A stretch of DNA of 64,000 nt from Erythrocercus mccallii (taxonomy: Eukaryota; Chordata; Aves; Passeriformes; Dicruridae), in the NCBI GenBank assembly GCA_013397435.1, contig VZRG01000181.1, positions 62,001 to 126,000 of the forward strand, read 5' to 3'. This document shows positions 12,601 through 25,836 of the stretch, piece by piece. Under the pieces are notes generated by a model. It did no database searches, was not told the origin of the DNA, and saw only the letters and a program-made list of their open reading frames with translations. How positions within the stretch are numbered: position 1 is the stretch's first letter; every line of letters begins with the position of its first letter. Made by a program: the position numbers and the translations under genes.

Positions 12601-13589
12601 TCCTTTCAGCTATTGGTTTATAGAAGTGGTGCAAAAGGTTTCACCTGGTTTGGGTAGACCATGCCCTTACTGTGGAACAAGGTGAGTAGTAAGAAATATC
12701 TTCTTGACTAGTCCTTTCACTCTCCCCCTTCATTTCTTCTCTTTCTTTGCCTTGTAATGGGATCAGACTCTTGGTGAGACATCTGTATCAGATAGAGGAA
12801 AAGCATGAGAGTTAAGATCTAAGAGAATGAATGGTGCTCTTTCTCCTTTCCTCAACTTTATTACCTCTTGCCATCCTGCTTGAATTTTCCTTCTTACCTT
12901 CACCAAATGAAGAATGCTGGAAACAGGTGATAGACAGGACCTGCTTCTATGGCTGTAGGTGCAGCAGTTAAGTGTAAATCTGGCAATGCTTCTGTATCCT
13001 TTGACCTAAGAGTCTGTGTTCTTCTCATTCAGTAGCTGTGCTTTGACATCATCTGAAAGTGGATGTATATAGCTTTTTGTTTCAGTTAATTGAGCATTTT
13101 TAATCTGAGGTATTATTTTATGGAAATGGAGTGTCATGGAGTCTTACACCTTGGACAGATTAGAGTATAGGCATTTCCCTGATAACATCTGTACATTTCC
13201 TCTGCATGCTATTATTACATAAATAGCAAATACTGCTATTTAATAATGAGCAGTATATCCAACTGTTGGCATAATGAGCATGTAAGCTAGTGAGTGTTTC
13301 AAGAATGAAAAAAATCCTGCAGCCAGTTTTGGATAATGATTTTGCCATGGGGGAGCCTAGTAAGACAAAATTCCTCAAGATGCTGCAGCAGCTGGCAAGG
13401 TCTCCATGGTTACATTGGCAAGAGATCTGGGAAACCACCAAGAGTATTTCATTGCTTGACAATAAAACACCAGAGAGGAGTACTCCTTGGTGCATCTGAA
13501 GATTATCCTAAAGAGAAGCTTTAATTAAATAAGAGGAGAGAGAGAAGAAGAGACAAGGTTTGTTTAGGGGAAAAATGTTTAAAATTGAA
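9601..13589. other. Anonymous noncoding DNA
   Basis: No gene or clear repeat recognised. T/G-rich low-complexity sequence lies at about 9960-10045. Short overlapping frames at 10313-10689 have no domain and are interpreted as chance. The rest is ordinary intronic or intergenic-looking DNA. Confidence 0.55.
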
Positions 13590-13720
13590 TGCAGCCAGTG
13601 ACAAAGATGTGTCTGGGAACCTTTAATCACAGGTTGTGGCTGCAATATTTATGTGAGCTGTTGTCTGTGTCTGCTTATTTCACATATTCACGTGGCCTGA
13701 CAAGATCAGGGAAATAATCT
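13590..13720. promoter_or_regulatory. Possible conserved noncoding element
   Basis: A block with balanced composition and several transcription-factor-like words, including 'ctttaatcacaggttgtggc' (TAATC plus a RUNX-like TGTGG core) and 'gcaatatttatgtgagctg'. It has no repeats and no frame. This only looks like a vertebrate enhancer by texture; no comparison was possible. Confidence 0.2.
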
Positions 13721-16700
13721 TGTCTGAATGCAAGCAAATTGTCACAGAAAGAGTAGTTATTCAGATAAGATATTTCTGCTGTGCATTGTGGGGCATGAAA
13801 TGTCCCCTGCTTCATGCTCATGGATAGGAAGGTTCTGTCAGATTTCAAGACATTGCACTTCTAAAAAAAATTATAGTCTGTCTTTAGAATGTCAAGTTTC
13901 AGAACAGTATTTCCTTAATAAGAAGGGACAGCAAGCTACAGCTGGTTTTAGGTGGGATGTAAATCAAAATCTGCATATAGGATTTTCTTTGTAAGAATGC
14001 TGAGAACAGAAGGAAAATGGCCCCTTTTAAAAGGCATTGTGATTTTTATCAGCATTGTGGTCAATATACAGTATAGTGCAGTGAATTAATTCTTTTATTT
14101 TCTAATACTTATAAAAAGTCATTTTGAGCATCACTTGCTTGAGTCTAAATTTCAGGTAGAGCTTTGTGCATAAGCCTATGCATCCATATTAAATACCTGT
14201 GTTTTTCAGCCCTGCTGCAGAGTTTCAAGGTCTAATTCACAATCTGGTGCCTCATGAGAAGAATACTAAAAGATATTTCTCCCAAGGAGATATAAGCAGC
14301 ATTTGAAGACAGTCTCACAGTCTGAGCAGCCTGGGATATTTTTAGTGAACTAGAAACTATTGATTTGCCAAAAATATTACTTTGTTTCATTAGTTTTTCT
14401 ACTTTGGTGAAGTTTTTGAGGGATAAATGTTCCTGAAATTTAGGGCTGTCAAAATTTAGCCAGATGTTGAACATCAGACACTAGGACGAACTGGCTTGGG
14501 ATTAGGGAGACCCAATCTCTGAACCAGCCCTAACAAAAGACTGAGCATGGGATGTACCCATCCTACAAGTGTTCCTGCAGATTTGGGCAGCTGGTTTTTT
14601 AAATATGAATCTTTTGACATCTGTTGTCAGAGTTGATTCACCTTGGACAAATGAAAATTGCTGGCCTATGGGTCCTGCCTCTTATTTAGTGCTAGAGCAT
14701 CTGCACCACTGGGATGTGAGAGCCTGGCAGCCCCCTCCCCATTATGGGAACAGGCTTCTTAGCCACTTAGCCCCATCTCTCATACAGCTGCCATGGAGAG
14801 GGCCTTGGAGCAAAACTGGAAAAGCTCTTAGTTAAGCACTTGGAATACTTTTTGTTGCCACTCTTGTGCCTAGCTCACCCTGGGGAACTGAGATGGTTGA
14901 GAAGGTGACAATGAGCTCCTCCATCAGCAGTGACTCTGCAGTGTTGCTCAGCCTGTTGCCTGCAGAACACTTTCCAGATCACTAGATTTCTGCTCAAAGG
15001 TGGTGATACCTTTTTGCTAGAGATAAGCAGGTACAGGAATAATAATGTGCTTATGCTCTGCTTAGAGAAGAATCAAATATCATTCTGGTAGTTAATTAAA
15101 AATAAATGATGTTTTGCTTTTGTCAGAGTTTCACCTTTAGAAAAACAGTTAGCCTTTAACCAGGTCACTGTTTTTGACTTTTATACCAAATGAAGCGTTC
15201 CTATGTTGTCCCAGAGATTGAATACATGATCTGCTCATTTGTTTCTGTCAACTCAGTCAAAAAAACCCCAGACCCTCCACTGATGTGTTGCATCCTTCAG
15301 ATCAAATTCTGTGTGGCTGGCTTGTGGAAAAGGCAGCCGTTAGTGCATTGAGCTTTCCTTGAGTGCTACATATGTCACACATTTTTTTCATGTCCCTGAT
15401 AGGGGGAATGGCAGGGGAGGGCACTGAAATGAGAAGAGAGGGGTGTTACAGTTTTCACCTCTTTCATAGTCTGCCATATCCTCCAATCTCTGTGATATAT
15501 CAGAGCCTGAAAATCGTCCCAGGGATTCCTGGACTATGGGCAATGATTCAGACTTTGGACTTGGTGCCATGAGAGAAAAAAAATCTGAATAATTCTTTGT
15601 GAAATGAATTAATTTTTGACTAAATATACTTGTTCCTCTTCAAAGGCCTTGGGTTTGAGCTGGCCTAAATGTAAAAAACTGTTCTTGGCATTGAGTGGTG
15701 CTCTCTGTCACAAGCTGAGGTTTTTCTCACAGCAGTTAAGGGACTTAAGTTTGTTTGTATGAATTCTTCACTTGCCACTGGTACACATTCAACAGGGAAG
15801 ACTGAAGCTAATTATTTGCCTGATTGTGTACTGTCCCGGGATGCAGTGATAAGCATTCATCCATCACTAGGCATTTGCTAATCTCATAAATAGTCACGAT
15901 AGGCATATTTAAAACAACAACCTTAATATTATGTTTACAATCTGGGCTTAAGCTGGTCTTAGTAGTTTTACAGTGCCTGGGCAGTGTAAAGAAAAGTCTG
16001 GTTTAACTATATCCTGATTTTATTGCTCTGAAGACACCTAAATACTATTGTCTTTCCCATTCCACTTATCCAGGGCTCTTAATGAAACACTTTAAGGCAA
16101 TATAAGTATTCCCCATGGTGTGCTCAATCCACCAAATGTTGCAGACAAGTTTGTTCCCTTGGGTTTTGTTGCCTGTCCATTGCCTACCTTACAGATTACA
16201 CGTGGGGCAGGCCCTTTCCATCTTCAAGTTGATGATTTAGCTCACAGTCCTCACCCAGAACTGGGGATTAGAGGCAGTATTACAGAGCAGACTACAAGAG
16301 ATAACTGAACACTAATTTTTGCTTTCTGACTTTCTCTTCAGAGCCTCGTTCTGAAAATCATTAAAGTGAAATGAAACCTCATGTTTATTCTTTCCACGAC
16401 TCTGAGGGAATAATAAAAATTCATACAGAAAATTATTAGTCCCATGCAATACTGGGAATGTCTCAGCTGAATGCCAGTCCAAACTTGCTTTCTTTCCTCT
16501 GTATAGTGGTATCTGAGTCTGCTTGCCAAGATTGCTCAAGCATTTTCATTTAACAACTCCCCTGCTAGTTCAGAGTTCTTAACATTGGTGGGTAGTTTTG
16601 ACCTCTTTTGCTCTTTCTGCTGTGTGCTGTAGTTTGTGAGGCCGAACTTGTATGTGTAGAAAGGTCACAATTTAGTTGCATGATGCTGGGGAGGATGCCC

Positions 16701-19554
16701 TTTGATGCTGGTGTGGGCCTCCCTGGACTTAGTAATACATCTCATATTGGTGGCAGGTTTATTAACGTTCCTTTTCCCAATTCTGCTGTCCTGGGTTAAT
16801 TCCAAGTCCAGAAACGGAAGTACTGGAACCCTCTCAATGAGGTGATGTGGCTGTAACTATTACTGGTTCTCATGACAGCTCTTCCCCCAGGAGACCTTCA
16901 GGGCAGATCCATTAGTTCTGCTTTGCAGCAGAAGTAAAACTTTCCATACTGCCTGCATGTGTCTGACCATGCTGCTGATGAGATTTTCTCTGCTGAAGCA
17001 GCCTTTGGATTCATTTTAGAGAGGGCTGATTCTCTTTTTCATTTCATTTCTTTTTCTTTGACCAGTGTCAAGGGCAATTGTCGATCCCAAGAGGACTGTT
17101 CTGAAAGGACTGGCCACTTACTGATCTTGCTCCTCTTGCAGTCAAAGACCACCTTGGAGCTGTGTTCTGGCATGGATTCAGTGACATTTAAGATACTTAC
17201 ATCTTGTGGAAGCCAAAGACCTCTTTTTATTTCTCGCTCCACAAGTTTGCAGACAAGTGAGAACTGCAGTTGTTTCTTAGTAGAATTTCTATTCAGAAAA
17301 AAAAGTCCATTTCTGAAATAAAATGGGCAGGGCTGTCCCATCCCTCAAGGGTCTTTTTCTGGACTGGTGGAAGTTATTGTGAGTGTTCTTTATGGAGTGG
17401 TGAATACAAAGCAGATACGTTCTACCATCAGTATTGAGTATATGTGTGCTGGGTGAAGGAAACAAACACACAGAGCTCAGTCTCACCCTCCTTATGGACA
17501 AAAGCCTGAAGAGCTTACAAAAGGGAGAAAGGGGATAAGCCTTCATATGTGGAATCTGGAAATGTGACAGACTACACTATAGAATTAGCCTTCAGTCATA
17601 TATTTTGGATTTGAATAATTCAACTGGTTTACCTATGTTTTGAACAAAGCAGTAAATTCTCTGTTTGGTTTGGTTTTTTTTTAAGTCTGAAGTTATCAAT
17701 CACCATCTGTCTGCTTTTGTTTTGTGCTGAAAGTCACTTATGTGGCAATTACACCTAAGCAGGACAAACTAAGCTAAGCTGGAAAGACTTAACTGTCTAG
17801 ATCCTAACTGGCAGTAGGGGCTTATGGAACACTGGCTCATTGAATGACATTTTGCAAATGTTTGTTTTCATATTTCTAATTAGAATTAGCATATTATTGG
17901 CAGTCAACCCTGTGTAACAGTTGGAACGTGACTGCATAACTTCCCTTTGGTGTTTTGTTGTGCATCAGGTGTGGGAGTTCTGTCAGTAGAAGCAGCAGCC
18001 CAAATTAGGAGCCAGCATCTAATGTCTGCTAGTCATTAGTTCAACCTGTTAATTTCTCTGAGTGTTATTTCTTTTTCTGATGTCATGTAGACAAGTCCTT
18101 CTGCCACAGGTGTAAAGCCAACCCATAGTACTACCAGTAGTAGTACTGGTTTGCTGAGCTGATGGGCAAGGAGTTTGTTTTGGCAAGTAATACAATTCAG
18201 TGCTGTTTTAATGGTTCTCATGGCTCCAATTTCAAAATGCTGTCCTGCTTTATTAAAGCAGATCTAAGATTTGAGGAACTTACATATATCATAGATGCCA
18301 TTGAACAGCTGATATTATCTAAATTCTCTTGTCCTATCAGTCTTCAGCCAGGCATTACGTATCATGGACAATACAGCCAAGTTAATCTTGCCATAGCACT
18401 CCAAACATTTACTTTCTTTCTCATTTCTCAGTAAAACACAGGCAAGTCTTTTGCTATTTGTCTACTTGTTGACTAATACAATTTCTTTTAACAAAAAGTT
18501 AATTTCATAGTCTGATATTCAGGAAATGGGTATTTTGGAAATATTCAGATCTTGGTTTTTCATATTTAAAAAGTAGACTGAATAGAAGTTGGTTAAAGGA
18601 AGTGTAGCAGGGATAAAAATTTCTGAGGAACATGAAGGAGCTCTAAGCAGAGTAATATTAGAGTGTCCATTGTAGAGTCTTTATACCTGTGTAGCTGGAA
18701 CATGGAACTTAGAGAGCAGATGAGGTGCCTGGCTTCCAGTTCTAGACTGTATCCTCCAAATCCCCTTTTCATCAACAGTCCAGTCTTTTCAACACTGGAT
18801 TTTTTGGTCTCTTTGCATGAACTGTGAAAAGAAATTATGCTACAAGAAATGTCATACAAGAACATTTGTCATTAATATCACAGGCATATGAATGGCTGCA
18901 CAGTGAGCCTCATCGCTGACTCTTGAATGCTTCAGGGTGATGTACAAGGGTGTCTTATTAGCCTTTGCAGCTGATTTATACATTTTAGTGACGCTGATAT
19001 TAAAATATGTTTATGTAGAACAAGAAAACCGTGCAGTGTGCCATTCAGAATAGACTTTGTTGTCTTGCCTGTTTGTTGAATTCTTTACTTGGAGTGCCAG
19101 TGGATTAAGCCCCAAGCCACAGTGGAAATAGGCAGAGCAAGAAGAATTAAGAAATGCAATGCTTTCTAGACCTGGCCTAAGTGAACCACTCCAATTATAG
19201 CTCGGTAATGAGTTTATTAAAAAAGACAGATGAAAGCAGTAAGTGGTGAGATGGCAATTGTTTTTCATAACTAACCTTTACTAAATGTAATTTGAATAGA
19301 CATACAAAATGTTAACATGGAGGTTTTAATTTTGGTTAGGATAATCACAGTTTGGGCACTCTTAATGTGCTGTCCTAATTCAAGATACTAATATATTCCA
19401 TATTTTCTTAAGGGCCTTGGACATAAAGTTTAGCTAACAGATGTGCAACAGATTGAGTTGGGAACAATCTAAGGGTAGTCAAAAGAGCTGCTTTGATTGT
19501 AATTTATAATAGACATATAGTTTCAAATTTAAAAATGTATAAGTCTGTGTGACT
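13721..19554. other. Anonymous noncoding DNA
   Basis: About 5.8 kb with no recognised gene or repeat. Overlapping frames near 16959-17341 on both strands reach 120 codons, but lack motifs and overlap each other, so neither is called. A short inverted repeat ('agtactac'/'gtagtact') lies at 18127-18147. Confidence 0.55.
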
Positions 19555-19720
19555 TCTAATGTTTGTGATTCACAGGCAGTTACCACCAGCTCCCATTAAT
19601 GGAAAATTATGATGATTTACATTATGCTAATATCTATTCATTATTTAAATCCTTAATTATGTGTGCAGCCATTTGGTGCAGTAAAATAATAAAAGGATAA
19701 AAAATGCAGGAAGTAATGGT
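19555..19720. promoter_or_regulatory. Possible conserved homeodomain/POU-type enhancer element
   Basis: A dense cluster of TAAT-core words lies in unique sequence: 'cccattaatgg', 'attatgctaat' (one mismatch from a POU octamer), 'attcattatttaaat' and 'ccttaattatg', followed by 'cagccatttgg'. Such clusters are typical of conserved developmental enhancers near homeobox targets. It is equally possible that this is simply AT-rich DNA. There is no coding frame and no repeat. Confidence 0.3.
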
Positions 19721-22700
19721 TCTTTCAAGCAACTGGGAAGTCAGGTGGCCATTACATTAAAAAAAAGATAAAAATCATATTTGTACCACCTTTTGATGGC
19801 TTTTTAAAAAGGGAGAGCTTCTGTTAATATTATCTCCATATATGGGTCCTAATTCTACCCCTGACTTTTGCAATATAGCTTCAGAGCTCAATTTTGTTTC
19901 TCTTATTAAAAAGCAAAACTTTTTGAATCCTATACAAAAATTGGTTGTTTCTCAGAAAATCAAATCCTAATTTGTTCTTCCCCTGATAACACTGCCTACT
20001 TGGAGAGTTCAAAAGTTCACTTGTAGATCATCCTTGCCTGTGGTTCCTCTTTGCTGCTTCAGATTTCTGAATGAACGTCACAGACTACAGGGTACTCACT
20101 GCTGCTCTGTTATAACCTTTTCCACAAGATTTATATAAGGCTGATCCCATACAGACACACTAACGATTGATTTGCTCTTTTCCTGTTAACTGATTCTTCA
20201 TTAATATAAATCTATGTGATATGAATTTTAATCTCAGTTCATATCAATGCTGAATTTTCATACCTGCTGGACCTTGAAAATTGAATTGTGTTTATCCTAG
20301 GTATATTTTTTGATAGCAGAGTTCAACTGACCATTGTCAGTTTGTTGTGGGTAGTTTGGGGTTTTCATTTTTGGGTTGGTTGGTTGGTTTTGGGTTTTTC
20401 TGGAGTGGAGGGTCAGGTGATAAGCAAAAATATTTCTGAGAATGAATACTGGAGTATTGATCTTGCACTAGATTAATACAGGGATGCTGTTCTAGGATAA
20501 GAGCTGGGAGATAGGACATTAAGACTGTAGGAAAAAGAACTCCCTCAGGCAGTGCAAGAGATGGCTTAAGAGTTGCCCATCAATTTTCAGCACTTCCTTT
20601 TGACTCCAAAACATAATAATGGACAAGTCTGTGCTTGTCAAACATTAACGATCAAAGTCCTATCCTCAGACACCAAGTTACACTTGCAATTAAGTAGATT
20701 AATAACTTCCAGGTTGTTAATAATACACAGAAGGGGTCTACAATTGGTGCTGCCTTTTAAATTCAAGAGTCTGATATGTCACTGATGTCAAGTGCGTAAT
20801 TGCTGTTGGTATTCCTGAAATGGGATCGTTACCTTCTTACCCTGCTGCAGAGCTGAAAAAGATTGGTTGGTGCCATTTAGTGTGTTGTTCAGGCAGCCAC
20901 TTCTCCTGGGCTTGTCCAGACCAGTAGATGCTGGTGGGTCTGTTTCCTTTCAGTTTTGGGGAAACAGGAGGGAGGTCTATGGCATCCTTTTTGTACCAGA
21001 GTCTTTTGTGCAGGCACTGCTCTTTCCAGGACTCTTTGTTGGGCACCAGAATAGCACATGAGAATGATCTAGCAAAGGCAGCTCTCTGACAGCTGTCCCT
21101 GAGGATGTGCCTGTGCATGGTTTAGCTGGCACTGTTAGACACATCAGATGCACTTGTGCTTTCCAGTAACCTCAGTGTGTCTGGATTAGGTTTGAAGAGT
21201 GAGGGATGGGTCACTTGAGTTTGATTTGTACGCACCCTTACAGTAGACTGCAATGAGCATCCTGAGGACAGTCTTTCTGTGGCTCAGGGTGAGAAAGCAA
21301 GATGTATTACCTGGGCCCATGTTTTGACTGCTTCTGGCTTCCTCCATTGCAAACAGACCCCTACTCACAAGTGCTAATTCCTAGCAGCTGCAGAGTCACA
21401 GCAGGATTTTCCACAGACCCTGCAGAGATATCTATAGAAATCTGTCCCACTCTGACAGCTTGATAGGTCTGTGCTTTTTGGTGGGGCTGCATGAATAACC
21501 CATGAACTGACCCTAAAGCTGGATAAAGTACAGTATAAAAGACATGCATTGGGTGTGCAGTGCTTCTACACAACAGATAATGCAGATGCACTGTAGCTGA
21601 GAGGTTGTCGAATGCTGCAGCAGAGCTGCAAGTATTTCAGTCATTGATCATTTTGTGCCATGATTGCTATGTATTACATATTTTTTGCAGCCCTCCCAGA
21701 GCCAGTTGGAGAAATAGATGCTATAGGCAACTTCTGTTGGTTTGATCACATCTCGATAGGAAATTGAAAATGCCAGACAACTCTCGATAGAAAATGGTCT
21801 CAGAGACTCTAAGTTTGCCTGTTACAAATGGAACTTTACAGTGACAAAGGGAACAGTCTATGCCACTGCAATAATGCTCTGAAACTGTCCTCTGTAAGGT
21901 GAAAAGGAAACAGGAGGCATTATTAGAGAATGCTGCTTACAAATGGCTTGGCTGCAGCAAATTCCCAGTGTACTTTGACATAACCCTCAGCTTTATTGTG
22001 GTTGCACTGGCCACAAGAAACCTTGACAGCAGATTTGATGACTGATATTTCTGTTTTATTCAGACATTTTATTTTATGCTTGCTTCAATCATCCGTTGAG
22101 GAATGGATTAAAATTCAAGCACCATAGGATTGCTTGGACAGAAATAGGAGTTCAATAAATGTCATCTTTCATGGCACAAAATTGACTGTTTATAGGACTA
22201 GGCCTTTGATTCAACCCTTTATTGAACCTTGGTTTATGCTGATTGAAATCTTTGCTGAGGACTTAGTACAGAGAACATATGTAATGGCCAAAGCTTTCTG
22301 ATTGCCCAGGGCTATTTATAGAAGTCTCTGTCCTATTTTGAAAAGAAATCTCTGCACCAAGCACTCTGAAGTCCTGATGTCCTTCATGGAGCCTTGAGCT
22401 GCCTTATGTCACAGAAACAGCCTCTTAATATGTTTAGGTGCTGAAGGCAAAACTTCACAGTAATTGAGGGATCAGAGCCCAAAAACATCATTATAAAAAG
22501 CTGCTGGCTGAATGCAAGCACCAAAGATGTTGCCTCTAAGTACTGGCTTTCTTTTTCCCTAGGGACTTCAGGGAAGTATAGCTGTGAGTCTCATGTCCAG
22601 GACTGACCCGGTTCAAAAAACTGTCTTTGCTTCACACATAGTCCTCTTAGATCCTTCCTAGGTTCCCTCAGGGTTTCATGTGCACAGCACTTTCTAGGCT

Positions 22701-25639
22701 GCTGGGAGACAGTCAGTCCTTTTCCAGTTTTAGGGGATTTAAATCCCTGGGTTTGGCTCTCTGAAAAATGCTTTGATGAACAAACAGTTCTGGCTGAAAT
22801 TTCTTCACCTTCTGTGAAGAAAGTTATATTCTCAATCTAAGCCCACTCAAAATATTTCCCCCACTCTATTTTATATTGTAGTGAGGAGCCCATCTCAAAC
22901 ATCCTGACAGATCAGTTGATTTGTCCCAGCTTCCCGGTGAATTTCTGCATTCTTTCTTGCCCTCTATTCCCTCTGCCACTGTGAACTTTTAGAGGTTGAG
23001 CCAGAGGATTCTCAGCTTTGCCTTGGGGCATCTTGTCTCTTTCCACTGCAGCATAAGATGATTTTAAAGGTCATTTCACCAAGATGCTGTGGCCTGCATT
23101 CTCCTCCAGGCATAAAGATAAGGCGTAAACAGTGAAGTCCATTTGCAATGTATTTAGAGTTTGTAGGGCTCTTTATCTTGTGAATGAGGGAAAAAGATGC
23201 TAACACTTCTGCCTGTGGATGTCAAAAAGAGGCTTCCTTTTCATAAGAAAATATGGCCTTCCACAGAGTTAAGCCCTGAAGAGGAACTTACCATTTGAGC
23301 TTAATTTTCTCACGGCCATTTACTGCAGCAGTGGAGAAAATGAGAAGGGATTGTTTAATGGAATCCGTCGCAGAGTCTCAGTTCCTGAGTTGTGGAAAAG
23401 AAAAATACATTGAACCTCCATCATATACTGAGGTTAGTCTAAGAATATAAGTGTTCCCATGAATATCTTGATCCTTTATTTTTCCCTGAGCTCTGAAGCT
23501 GATGTTTTTGAGCTATATAGACCCTGCTGCTTAAGTCCTATGTGCCTGTGTGGTAAATATGACTTCGATGCCTTTAGGTAACCAGGCTGCAGCAGTGCAT
23601 TCTCTCTCACCAACGTGTCCCTGGAGGATTGGGCAGTGAGCTGAGGCTTATCTCATCCATTGCTGCATCCTTAACTGGGAGTGCTTTAGCTAGCAGTGGG
23701 AGAACTTCTGCATTGCTCTACTATCCTTCCATTAACAGAGAGAAATCTGAACTGCTTTTTGCGTCCTGTTTCTTTCTGGCCATTTCAGAGGGTGATTCAG
23801 CACACCATTTTTGCTCTTTATTGGCACTGATTCTCATTTAGGTTGTTTTAACTAAGCACCTGAAGGTCCCAGTGTCCTCACCTTTCAGGTGACCTCTACA
23901 CAGGTTGCTTGCATTGTGATGGCTCTTTGCATGCCATCCTGCAGAGCCCCATCCCCTTCACAAGTCCTAGACATTCTGTCATTACTCAGGCTTATATTCC
24001 TAGCTGAATACACTTTCTACGGAGCAGTGCTCCTTTACCTGTTGGCACAGGGATCATCCAGAATTGCCTAAAAAACGTTTGGCACCCTAACGATCAAAAC
24101 TTTTAATGTTATTGCTGCTTCCAAAGACAAGCTGCTGTCAGACCAGTTCCTGAGATCTCACACAGTATTCACAGAACAGCATAGACAGCAGCCAACAAGA
24201 ATAACAGAACTGCATGTGTGAATATTCCACTCCATTGGCAAATTGAAAACTCCCATCAGGATTGGAGCCTTTTATCAAATCACCAAGAAGGAAAACATAT
24301 TGCTTGTAGTACAGAAGCAGTAGTACCCTGAAGCTCTGAAAAATCTCAGGCAGTATTTTTGCAAATCCTTGTTTTTGCAAATATTTTTAGCAAGTGAAAT
24401 GAGGTTACGTCCATAAGAAGTCTTTTTACTGTTCTGGCTGGAGTCTGGGGAGCAGAGGCAGTGGAGTTCACTGTTGGGTACTTTCAGATCCTGCTAACTC
24501 CATTTACTGCAGAATATCATCAACAAACTCATCTTCTACTCATTCCTGCTTATTCATTGTTTTCTCAAACAGAAGATTTTCTCAACTAATTTCTCAAACA
24601 GAAGAGATCTCAGTTCTTGAGACCAGGCTATGGATGTGCACAGGTGCCACATCCTATGTAATACAGTTCATTATTCAATTATGTCTTGCCTCTTGATATC
24701 AGAAAATGTTTTATGAAGGAGACAGTAACATTGCTCCTTGTTAAACTGCTTCCTTCTAAGAGAGGCTGAGACGACATAAAACAATGTTGGATTTCTTATG
24801 CCATTACATGTAAGAACCAGAGGACCCAGGGAACTTTTCTGTCATGCAGGAAAAACATCCTTGTTCCTTCTCCTGATCTGGTGTCACCCCCAGCCACCAG
24901 GGGAACCTGTGCATCGAAAACTGTGTTTGCCTGTAGTAGTTCAGTGGGGGAAATGGCACTATTCATCAGCACTTTTATGGTTCCTTAAATATTTCATTAT
25001 AATCCTTTTCATCCAGCTACTTGCAAATGGAATCCAACTATTAGGAAAAGTGGATATTCTAGAAGGTCTGGTCCTGATATGAGAACTAGGGCTATGGAAT
25101 AGGCAGACACTAGTTCAAGAAACAGAGCATAGTTTTTTCTGTCACAGTTTCTGAAAAATACTTGAAATAGGACTCCCAGTACTTAGTCTGAACACAAATA
25201 GGAAGATATGCTACATTTGAAAAGAATAGAACAGGACTTAAAAACCAAATACATTAAAATCTGAAGGAATTAGATCCTCGAATGTAAACTATTCGCATTA
25301 TACAAAGCTGTGTCTAAAACAGTGTCAAGAGTTTCTGGGCTAGCTAATAAAACACAGTGAGTAAGTGCTGGAAAATGTGGAGGTGTGTACTTGTAGGGTG
25401 AGAAATGCACTGCAGTGCAGTGCATTGGAAGGCTTAAGTCAATCCACACATAATGCAAGGTTCTTCACTAATTACAATTACCTAAAGATAAACCTTGTTC
25501 AATTTCCCTAATAACAGAGTCCTTTAAAGTTCTCATTTAAGTACTTAAATATGTACTTAAATCAGCAAAAAATTGGAGAAGATTCAAGAAACAACCACCA
25601 AAAAAAAAAAAAAGGCTTGAATTCTACAGAAAAGTTCTA
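19721..25639. other. Anonymous noncoding DNA
   Basis: No gene recognised. Small features: a GGTT-rich run at 20371-20399; a 16 bp direct repeat ('tttctcaaacagaaga') at 24561-24576 and 24590-24605; a palindromic AT patch with two 'gtacttaaat' copies at 25534-25562; a 14-base A run at 25600-25613. Minus-strand frame 20837-21118 (93 codons) has no recognisable domain. Confidence 0.55.
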
Positions 25640-25770
25640 GTGGTGAAAGGTTTAAAGAACTCCATTTCTCCAGCTTACAAAAATGAGTTGGAGGTAACCT
25701 GAATTCTGTCAAAGGACCTTTATGGGAAGAACAAACTAGGCACTAAGTGGACTCTTAATCTTACATAATT
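25640..25770 (+). mobile_element. Probable ancient CR1 fragment
   Basis: Landmarks follow the order of the CR1 region upstream of the 3' tail: 'gaaaggtttaaagaactcc', 'ttctccagcttacaaaaatg', 'ggaggtaacctg', 'caaaggacctttatgggaa' and 'ggactcttaatctt'. All are heavily diverged, which suggests an old copy. Boundaries are approximate. An A run just upstream at 25600-25613 may be unrelated. Confidence 0.4.
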
Positions 25771-25812
25771 GATTTCAGTAATGTCTACATCATGTCTTCC
25801 CAGCACTATAAG

Positions 25813-25836
25813 GTAGAATTAAAAGTAGAATTAAAA
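25813..25836 (+). repeat. 12 bp tandem duplication
   Basis: Two exact adjacent copies of 'gtagaattaaaa'. Simple slippage duplication in AT-rich sequence. Confidence 0.85.
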
